This document shows positions 1 through 4,544 of a stretch of 5,852 nucleotides of DNA, piece by piece. The position numbers were made by a program, and so were the translations under genes. Location: positions 1 through 5,852 of the forward strand of contig JAAYAV010000295.1 in assembly GCA_012719195.1 (NCBI GenBank), read 5' to 3'. The stretch is from Anaerolineae bacterium. GTDB lineage: Bacteria > Chloroflexota > Anaerolineae > DRVO01. The notes under the pieces were generated by a model. It had not been told where the DNA came from and searched no databases. It saw nothing but the letters and a program-made list of their open reading frames with translations. Position 1 is the stretch's first letter; each line of letters begins with the position of its first letter.

Positions 1-810
1 CTCCTCACCCGCGGCGATGTCCGGGACCTCCCCAAGCTGTGGTCGTTGCTCCAGGGCATGGACTGCGTCTACCATCTCGCCGCCAAAGTGTCCGTACCCG
101 CTTCCAACCTCTACCCGCGAGACTACAACGACGTGAACGTTGGGGGGACCGTCTCCCTGCTGGAGGCCATCCGCGACGTGGGCGTGCCCAAGCTGGTGCT
201 GGCATCATCCGGCGCCGTCTATGGTGACCAGGACTCCACCCCCATCGGGGAAGACGCCGCCCCCAATCCGCGGTCGCCCTACGCCGTAAGCAAGCTGGCC
301 GCCGAGCACTACTGCCGCACTGTCGGCCGCCTCACCGGTTTCGAGACCGTCGTCCTGCGCATCTTCAACACCTACGGCCCGGGCCAGCCCCTGCCCGCCT
401 CCCACGCCTCGGTGGTTCCCCTCTTCCTGCGTCGCGCTGCCAACGGCGGCTCCATCGTCGTCTTCGGCGGCGGTCAGCAGACGCGCGACTTCGTCTACAT
501 CGACGACGTCACCGACGCCCTGGTCGCGGCGGGCGAGCGGCCCGGCCTCAACGGCCAGGTCGTCAACGTCGGCAGCGGGCGAGACTGCAGCATCCGCCAC
601 CTGGTGGACCTGGTCGAGGCGGCGGTAGGGCGACGCGCCAACACCGTCTTCAACCCCTCTCAGGAGGGCGGCGTCTCCCACTCAGTCGCCGACATAGCTC
701 TGGCCGCCAGGCTGCTCGAGTACGCCCCTCGCGTGACACTGGAAGAAGGCCTTCGTCGCATGGTGGAACAGGACACCCGCTTCCAGAGCAACCAGGCCTC
801 GGCCCACTGA
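1..810 (+). CDS. NAD-dependent epimerase/dehydratase, UDP-glucose 4-epimerase-like (5' end missing)
   Basis: This is an extended short-chain dehydrogenase/reductase that probably acts on a nucleotide-activated sugar in the cytoplasm. The frame is open from base 1, giving 269 visible residues, and the first of them (GDVRD, then HLAAK at visible residues 25-29) already match the family, so the gene starts outside the window. The N-terminal GxxGxxG NAD motif, roughly 50 residues, is lost. Visible landmarks are SSGAVYGD (69-76, the catalytic Ser region), YAVSK (94-98, the catalytic YxxxK), RIFNTYGP (120-127), RDFVYIDDV (162-170) and VNVGSG (188-193). The C-terminus keeps the usual pattern ending in LEEGL, so the 3' end is intact. 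A TTG at 46 could pose as a start but lies inside the Rossmann fold. The family is certain. The substrate (UDP-glucose, GDP- or dTDP-sugar, UDP-glucuronate) cannot be told from these motifs. Confidence 0.93.
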   Translation, partial: LLTRGDVRDLPKLWSLLQGMDCVYHLAAKVSVPASNLYPRDYNDVNVGGTVSLLEAIRDVGVPKLVLASSGAVYGDQDSTPIGEDAAPNPRSPYAVSKLAAEHYCRTVGRLTGFETVVLRIFNTYGPGQPLPASHASVVPLFLRRAANGGSIVVFGGGQQTRDFVYIDDVTDALVAAGERPGLNGQVVNVGSGRDCSIRHLVDLVEAAVGRRANTVFNPSQEGGVSHSVADIALAARLLEYAPRVTLEEGLRRMVEQDTRFQSNQASAH

Positions 811-821
811 ACCCCATCCGC

Positions 822-834
822 CTGCCAAAGGCAG
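822..834. repeat. Small hairpin just after the epimerase gene
   Basis: CTGCC (822-826) and GGCAG (830-834) form a perfect 5-bp stem with an AAA loop, starting 12 bases after the epimerase stop codon. No T-tract follows, so it is at best a weak or factor-dependent 3'-end structure, and a stem this short can arise by chance. Confidence 0.25.
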
Positions 835-846
835 TGCCGGACGCAC

Positions 847-861
847 ACGGGCCTGGCCCGT
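847..861. repeat. 15-base palindrome in the epimerase-oxidoreductase spacer
   Basis: ACGGGCCTGGCCCGT is perfectly self-complementary around a central T (7-bp arms). It could fold as a 6-bp stem with a CTG loop, which would suit a 3'-end hairpin for the epimerase transcript, or it could be a dimeric regulator site. It lies 14 bases upstream of the proposed -35 box. No T-run follows, so a classical intrinsic terminator is not supported. Confidence 0.35.
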
Positions 862-874
862 CCCACCGGACCGT

Positions 875-902
875 TTGTCATCCCCGTCTGTCCGTGTAAC
901 AT
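875..902 (+). promoter_or_regulatory. Possible sigma-70-like promoter for the oxidoreductase module
   Basis: TTGTCA at 875-880 matches the -35 consensus TTGACA at 5 of 6 bases. After a 16-base spacer, TAACAT at 897-902 matches TATAAT at 4 of 6. It stands in one of the few less GC-rich stretches of the spacer and would give a leader of roughly 75-80 bases before the ATG at 987. This is a pattern match only, and the organism's own promoter preferences are unknown. Confidence 0.3.
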
Positions 903-975
903 GCGGGCCAGGGTTCGCGATTGGTACTCCAGCGCCGTAGGCGACCTGACGGGGCGCCCGCGGCCACCGCGAAGA

Positions 976-982
976 GAGGTGA
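976..982 (+). promoter_or_regulatory. Ribosome binding site fixing the oxidoreductase start
   Basis: GAGGTGA is complementary to the 16S rRNA 3' end and ends four bases before the ATG at 987; the GAGG core is 7 bases away. It supports 987 as the start rather than the in-frame GTG at 921, which would add 22 arginine- and alanine-rich residues that do not look like family sequence. Confidence 0.75.
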
Positions 983-986
983 GCAG

Positions 987-2060
987 ATGTCAGAACGCGA
1001 AATCGGTTTCGCCGTAGTCGGACTGGGAATGGGCGCCGGGCATGCCCGCGATATCTACGACCTGGAGGGCGCCCGCCTGGTAGCCGTGTGTGACCTGGAT
1101 GAAGAACGGCTGAAGGCCGTCGGCAGCAAGTTCAAGGCGAAGCGGTACAAGAGCTTCGCTCGCATGCTCGCCAACCCTGACGTAGAGGTAGTCAGCATCG
1201 CTCTGCCCAGCGGTATGCACGCCAAGTTCGGCATCCGCGCCGCCCGCGCCGGCAAGCACGTCGTGATCGAGAAGCCCATCGACGTCAAACTGCGTGCCAT
1301 CGACCGCCTCATCGCCGAGGCACGCAAGGCCAACGTCAAGCTGGGCGCCGTGTTCCAGTCTCGCTACAGCCCCCTCAACCGGCGCATCAAAGAGGTCATC
1401 GACAGCGGGCGCATGGGCAAGCTCTACGGTATTCACGCCGACCTGCACTGGTGGCGAGAGCAGAGCTACTACGGCGACGAGAAGCACGGCCTCTGGAAGG
1501 GTACCTGGGCCATGGACGGCGGCGGCTCCCTGGCCAACCAGGGCATCCACACCCTGGACCTGGTACAGTGGCTGGCCGGCCCGGCGAAGTCCGTCTTCGC
1601 CTACATGGACATCTTCGCCCACCAGATCGAGACCGAGGACAAGTGCTCGGCCGTCCTCCGCTTCGAGAACGGCGCCATCGGCACCATCAACACCACCACC
1701 GCCTGCTGGCCCGGCGGCGGCGACACCCTCACCATCTACGGCGAGAACGGCACCATCGCCACCGGCAAGAAGCGGGACACCATCGAGATCTGGAAGTTCC
1801 GCGACGACCCCGAGGGCAAGGAAGAGCAGGAGATCAAGTCCATGTACGGGCCGGTGGACGACGGCGAGAAGCGGGTAAACACCGACCCCCGCGCCACCTC
1901 TCTCCACGGACACCAGCCCATCATGGCCGATATGATCGAGGCCATCCGCCAGGACCGGGACCCGTTCATCACCGGCGAGAGCGCACGCAGGCCGGTGGAG
2001 ATCATGACCGCCATCTACAAGTCCGCCCGCACCGGCAGGGAAGTGAAGCTGCCGCTGTAG
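987..2060 (+). CDS. Gfo/Idh/MocA family NAD(P)-dependent oxidoreductase
   Basis: This family oxidises or reduces a hydroxyl or keto group of sugars, cyclitols or glycosides with a nicotinamide cofactor. The product has 357 residues, a normal family length. The Rossmann domain starts with VVGLGMGAGHARD (10-22), a variant of the GxGxxG dinucleotide motif, and runs to IALPSGMHA (71-79) and EKP (95-97, with the conserved Lys96). The C-terminal domain carries WWREQSYY (155-162), KGTW (171-174) and GGGSLANQGIHTLD (178-191), whose His188 and Asp191 belong to the family's active-site signature. The C-terminal GHQPIMADMIEAI (308-320) and TGESARRPVEIM (329-340) are also typical. No Tat or Sec signal peptide is seen, unlike secreted relatives, so it should act in the cytoplasm. 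Downstream sugar isomerase and DUF6807 genes point to carbohydrate catabolism, but the substrate is not readable. Confidence 0.95.
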   Translation: MSEREIGFAVVGLGMGAGHARDIYDLEGARLVAVCDLDEERLKAVGSKFKAKRYKSFARMLANPDVEVVSIALPSGMHAKFGIRAARAGKHVVIEKPIDVKLRAIDRLIAEARKANVKLGAVFQSRYSPLNRRIKEVIDSGRMGKLYGIHADLHWWREQSYYGDEKHGLWKGTWAMDGGGSLANQGIHTLDLVQWLAGPAKSVFAYMDIFAHQIETEDKCSAVLRFENGAIGTINTTTACWPGGGDTLTIYGENGTIATGKKRDTIEIWKFRDDPEGKEEQEIKSMYGPVDDGEKRVNTDPRATSLHGHQPIMADMIEAIRQDRDPFITGESARRPVEIMTAIYKSARTGREVKLPL

Positions 2061-2074
2061 GTTGGAGGTGTCTC

Positions 2075-2205
2075 ACCGCAGAGGGCGCAGAGGACACAGA
2101 GAAGAAGCAGAACTGGGAAGAGAAGCCGGAGAGACAGAATCGCTGCGAGGCGATTCCTCGCCTGGCTTACATCACAATCTTTGCGCTCTCTGCGGCCTCT
2201 GCGGT
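2075..2205. repeat. Imperfect inverted-repeat element with 27-base ends
   Basis: The left arm 2075-2101 and the reverse complement of the right arm 2179-2205 agree at 22 of 27 positions, and the outer ten bases (ACCGCAGAGG) match perfectly. Each arm is a degenerate short-period pattern built on GCAGAG units. From general knowledge, sequences of the CACCGCAGAGGCGCAGAG type recur between genes in many unrelated environmental bacterial genomes, so this is probably one copy of a dispersed, non-coding element. The 77-base middle contains a smaller palindrome. The element fills most of the 175-base gap between the oxidoreductase and isomerase genes. Any open frame across it is an artefact. Only one copy is in the window, so dispersal is inferred. 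Confidence 0.75.
2145..2163. repeat. Central palindrome within the inverted-repeat element
   Basis: GCGAGG (2145-2150) pairs with CCTCGC (2156-2161) across a 5-base loop. Alternatively AGGCGA (2148-2153) pairs with TCGCCT (2158-2163) across TTCC. The two hairpins overlap and exclude each other. It lies midway between the two long arms, so the whole element could fold as a long stem with an inner hairpin. Confidence 0.5.
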
Positions 2206-2222
2206 TGATCCCCATTACTCAC

Positions 2223-2227
2223 GGGAG
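2223..2227 (+). promoter_or_regulatory. Ribosome binding site that decides the isomerase start
   Basis: GGGAG lies 8 bases upstream of the TTG at 2236, an ideal distance. For the alternative GTG at 2227 the same motif would overlap the start codon and nothing upstream resembles a Shine-Dalgarno sequence. The site therefore favours TTG initiation, giving an N-terminus beginning MKYAICNE. Confidence 0.65.
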
Positions 2228-2235
2228 TGTGGCTG

Positions 2236-3054
2236 TTGAAGTACGCTATCTGCAACGAGCTTTTCGAGGGGCAGCCCATGGAGCGGTACCTGCCGCTGGT
2301 GGCCGGTCTGGGCTACACCGGCCTGGAGGTTGCTCCCTTCGCCTTTGACACGCACGTGGCCCAGATGACCGAGGCCCAGGCTCGCCAGGTCGGTGAGACC
2401 GTCCGCGCCCACGGGCTGGAAGTGGTCGGTATGCACTGGCTCCTGGCCCGCAGCGAGGGCCTCCATATCACCTCGCCCGACCGCGACGCACGTGACCGCG
2501 CCGCCGCCTACATGACCACCCTCATCCGCCGCACCGGCGACATGGGCGGCAGCGTGATGGTGTTCGGCTCTCCCCAGCAGCGTAACCTGCTGCCCGGCGT
2601 CACCGAGGCGGAGGCGTTCGAGTGGGCCGCCCACTTCTTCCAGCGGGTGGCCCCCGTCGCCCGGGAAGAGGGCGTGCGCATCTGCATCGAGCCCCTCGCC
2701 CGAGACGACACCAGCTTCCTCTTCAGCAAAGACCAAGGCGTCCGCCTGGTGGAGATGGTCGGCCACCCCAGTGTGGCCTTGCACCTGGACGTGAAAGCCA
2801 TGGCCGACGAGGGCCGGCCCATCCCTGAGATCATCCGCGAGGCCAAGGACTACCTGGGCCACTTCCACGTCAATGACGGCAAACTGGGCCCGGGCATGGG
2901 TCCCATAGACTACCAGCCCATCATGCAGACCCTGAAGGACATCGGCTACTCTGGCTGGCTGTCGGTGGAGGTGTTCGACTTCAGTCCCGGCGCCGAGCAC
3001 ATCGCCGGGGAGAGTATCGCTTACCTGAAGCGAGTGGAGAGCTCACTTACCTGA
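2236..3054 (+). CDS. Sugar phosphate isomerase/epimerase family protein (AP-endonuclease-2 TIM barrel)
   Basis: This metal-dependent TIM-barrel family isomerises or epimerises sugars and keto-sugars; some members are lyases acting on keto-glycosides. With the TTG start the product has 272 residues and begins MKYAICNELFEG, the usual beta-1 strand of the family. A GTG at 2227 would add only three residues. Expected metal ligands sit at the ends of barrel strands: Glu152 in CIEPL, Asp185 in HLDVKAM, His211 in GHFHVND and Glu245 in LSVEVFD; His67 (GMHW) and His183 are likely active-site residues. No signal peptide or membrane segment is seen. It begins 175 bases after the oxidoreductase and ends 17 bases before the DUF6807 gene, with which it must share a transcript. 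Pairing with Gfo/Idh/MocA enzymes is a common arrangement in sugar and cyclitol catabolism. It does not show enough to name a substrate. Confidence 0.92.
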   Translation: MKYAICNELFEGQPMERYLPLVAGLGYTGLEVAPFAFDTHVAQMTEAQARQVGETVRAHGLEVVGMHWLLARSEGLHITSPDRDARDRAAAYMTTLIRRTGDMGGSVMVFGSPQQRNLLPGVTEAEAFEWAAHFFQRVAPVAREEGVRICIEPLARDDTSFLFSKDQGVRLVEMVGHPSVALHLDVKAMADEGRPIPEIIREAKDYLGHFHVNDGKLGPGMGPIDYQPIMQTLKDIGYSGWLSVEVFDFSPGAEHIAGESIAYLKRVESSLT

Positions 3055-3060
3055 CCCCCA

Positions 3061-3067
3061 GGAGGTG
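3061..3067 (+). promoter_or_regulatory. Strong ribosome binding site of the DUF6807 gene
   Basis: GGAGGTG, preceded by A at 3060, is an almost full match to the anti-Shine-Dalgarno sequence and ends four bases before the ATG at 3072. It is the strongest site in the window. It lies in the 17-base gap after the isomerase stop codon, so the gene has its own initiation rather than relying on coupling. Confidence 0.8.
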
Positions 3068-3071
3068 CACT

Positions 3072-4232
3072 ATGCCCCAATGGACTCTGAGGCTAGCAGC
3101 AGGAGAACACTGCCGGGTGGAGTGCCCGGTGAAGGTGAAGGTGGGCGCCGTCACTGCCAAACCCGCCTCCCTCATGCTCACCGAGACGGCTACCGGCCGC
3201 GTCGTACCCTGCCAAGGCGGCGTTGACGGCGAGGGCAATCTCTGGGTGCACTGGATCGTGGACGCCCTTCGGGCCGGCGCCACACGCGAGTACGTCCTGG
3301 AGACGTGTGACGATCCGGAACCGTGGCCGGGCGTCCTGGTGGTAGACCGGGACGGTCGCATGGAAGTGCAGATCGCCGATCGCTTCTTCACCGCCTACAA
3401 CTACGGTTCCCAGTGGGTGAAGCCCTTCCTCTGGCCGGTGGTGGGCCCGTACGACGACCATATCACCCGCGACTACCCCATGATCCCCGACGTTCCCGGC
3501 GAGAAGCATGACCACCACCATCAGAAGTCCCTCTACACCGCCCACGGCAGCGTCAATGGCGTGGACGACTGGAGCGAGGAGACCGGACATGGTTCCGTCG
3601 TGCACCGGGGCTTCGCGCAACTGGTGAGCGGGCCGGTCCTCGGCGTCATCCAGGCCGACAACGACTGGGTGAGCAAGGATGGTGAGAAGGTCATGAGCGA
3701 GCAGCGCACCATGGTCTTCTACAACCTGCCCGGCCCGGAGAAGATCGTCGACTACACCGTGCACTTCAAGGCCGACGCGGGCCCGGTCACCTTCGGCGAC
3801 ACAAAGGAAGGCGGCATCCTGGCAGTGCGGGTGGCCACCACCATGGACGAGAACTCGGGCCTCGGCGGCAAGATCGAGAACGCCTATGGTGGCGTCAGCG
3901 AGAAGGAGAACTGGGGCAAGAAGGCCCCCTGGTGCGACTACTCCGGCCCGGTGAAGGACCGCTTCGTCGGCATCACCATCATGGATCACCTGGACAACCC
4001 GCGTTACCCCACCGAGTACCATGTTCGCGCCTACGGCCTGATGACGGCCAACCCCTTCGCCTGGCACGACTACAAGGCCGACCCAACCCTGGACGGCTCG
4101 CTGACGGTGCCCGCCGGCGAGGATCTGATCTTCCGCTATCGTCTCTACATTCACCGCGGCGACGCCAAGGTGGGCAAGGTGGGCGAACGCTACCACGACT
4201 TCATCAATCCGCCCACGGTTCAGGTCGTATAG
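3072..4232 (+). CDS. DUF6807 ('PmoA') family protein, function unknown
   Basis: The 386-residue product matches my recollection of the DUF6807 family, often labelled 'methane oxygenase PmoA' in databases; it has no resemblance to the membrane subunit of particulate methane monooxygenase and that label should not be used. The N-terminal 90 residues look beta-rich. The conserved core follows: YNYGSQWVKPFLWPVVGPY (109-127), RDYPMIPD (133-140), a histidine cluster HDHHH (146-150), TAHG (156-159), DDWSEETGHG (165-174), GDTKEGG (242-248), WCDYSGP (287-293), MDHLDNPRYPTEYHVR (304-319) and FRYRLYIHRGDA (354-365). The His, Asp and Glu clusters suggest a metal or sugar site, which is my inference. There is no signal peptide, so it is probably cytoplasmic. 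Family members often accompany Gfo/Idh/MocA oxidoreductases, as here, which suggests glycoside or sugar metabolism. The reaction is not known to me. Confidence 0.85.
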   Translation: MPQWTLRLAAGEHCRVECPVKVKVGAVTAKPASLMLTETATGRVVPCQGGVDGEGNLWVHWIVDALRAGATREYVLETCDDPEPWPGVLVVDRDGRMEVQIADRFFTAYNYGSQWVKPFLWPVVGPYDDHITRDYPMIPDVPGEKHDHHHQKSLYTAHGSVNGVDDWSEETGHGSVVHRGFAQLVSGPVLGVIQADNDWVSKDGEKVMSEQRTMVFYNLPGPEKIVDYTVHFKADAGPVTFGDTKEGGILAVRVATTMDENSGLGGKIENAYGGVSEKENWGKKAPWCDYSGPVKDRFVGITIMDHLDNPRYPTEYHVRAYGLMTANPFAWHDYKADPTLDGSLTVPAGEDLIFRYRLYIHRGDAKVGKVGERYHDFINPPTVQVV

Positions 4233-4252
4233 CGCTCCGGACCACGACACGT

Positions 4253-4277
4253 AGGGGAGGGCCCCCGCGCCCTCCCT
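4253..4277. repeat. GC-rich hairpin, terminator-like or dispersed repeat copy
   Basis: GGGAGGGC (4255-4262) pairs perfectly with GCCCTCCC (4269-4276) across a 6-base CCCCGC loop, and a G-T pair at 4254/4277 can extend it. It begins 20 bases after the DUF6807 stop codon, a natural place for a 3'-end structure. A pyrimidine-rich stretch (TCTCCCT) follows, without a real T-run, so intrinsic termination is doubtful. The wording GTAGGGG followed by a G-rich/C-rich stem resembles short palindromic repeats I recall between genes in GC-rich environmental bacteria, which would be the alternative explanation. Confidence 0.5.
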
Positions 4278-4385
4278 CTCCCTGACCCGTCGCACTCCTA
4301 TCCCGCGAAGGCCCGCGTGTCCGCCCAGGTCGGCCTGCCCCCATGCCGCGACGGTCGGCCATTCCAGCCTGTCCGCCCCGCTTGC

Positions 4386-4409
4386 CATTCCAAGCGAAGC
4401 GAGGATTCT
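4386..4409. repeat. CATTCC...GCGAAGCGAGG repeat-like sequence (degenerate copy)
   Basis: This 24-base stretch starts CATTCCAAGCGAAGC and ends GAGGATTCT. From general knowledge, a near-identical string (CATTCCGAGCGAAGCGAGG, then AATCT) is a frequent intergenic repeat in several bacterial phyla, usually found with an inverted partner. Here two bases differ from that form and no inverted partner is visible nearby, so it would be a decayed half element. GCTTG (4380-4384) and CAAGC (4391-4395) can form a small local stem. Only one copy is in the window. Confidence 0.45.
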
Positions 4410-4544
4410 ACCCTCCCCACGTCACGCGAGGCCCGGATCCATGGGAGCCGGCCCGCCCCCTCACCTCCGCCCCCAACAGAGCGAGCCGGAGACGGCAACT
4501 CCACGTCGCCCTCGCCGGCCCGTACAACTCCGCAGAATCGCGGA

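Larger units (their letters stand above)
4233..4544. other. Convergent intergenic region, no gene seen
   Basis: These 312 bases separate the 3' ends of the DUF6807 gene and the dynamin-like gene. Frames that stay open across it have no recognisable protein character, are rich in Pro, Arg and Ser, and owe their length to high GC. It holds a GC-rich hairpin near its left end and a 24-base sequence resembling a known kind of dispersed repeat near its middle. The 9-mer GCCATTCCA occurs twice (4358-4366 and 4384-4392). I see no classical intrinsic terminator with a T-tract for either gene, although two transcripts converge here. Confidence 0.7.

Noticed and set aside
952..971. GGGCGCCC palindrome and CGCGG/CCGCG stem just before the oxidoreductase ribosome site, as a riboswitch or attenuator
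   Set aside because: The stems are very short, overlap each other and consist only of G and C, as expected by chance at this composition; no known riboswitch pattern is recognisable.
921..986. N-terminal extension of the oxidoreductase to a GTG at 921
   Set aside because: The extra 22 residues are Arg/Ala/Pro-rich and unlike the family. A good ribosome site stands directly before the ATG at 987, and the beta-1 strand begins within ten residues of that ATG.
990..1913. 307-codon minus-strand frame opposite the oxidoreductase
   Set aside because: It is a Val/Gly/Asp-rich shadow of a gene whose plus-strand product shows all the Gfo/Idh/MocA motifs.
2075..2205. CRISPR array in the GCAGAG-rich stretches
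   Set aside because: The units are short, degenerate and in inverted orientation, with no regular spacer lengths and no cas genes nearby.
2015..2215. Small minus-strand ORF of 66 codons across the oxidoreductase-isomerase gap
   Set aside because: It is produced by the inverted-repeat element; its Leu/Cys-rich translation is the typical artefact of that repeat and not a protein.
3072..4232. Subunit of particulate methane monooxygenase (suggested by the PmoA family label)
   Set aside because: The protein is soluble, has no transmembrane segments and is flanked by sugar enzymes. No pmoB or pmoC gene is present in the window.
3093..4388. 431-codon open frame on the minus strand opposite the DUF6807 gene
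   Set aside because: Its product is a monotonous Val/Gly/Ala/His-rich sequence with no recognisable motif, while the plus strand encodes a well-conserved protein. Long antisense frames are a by-product of high GC at third codon positions.
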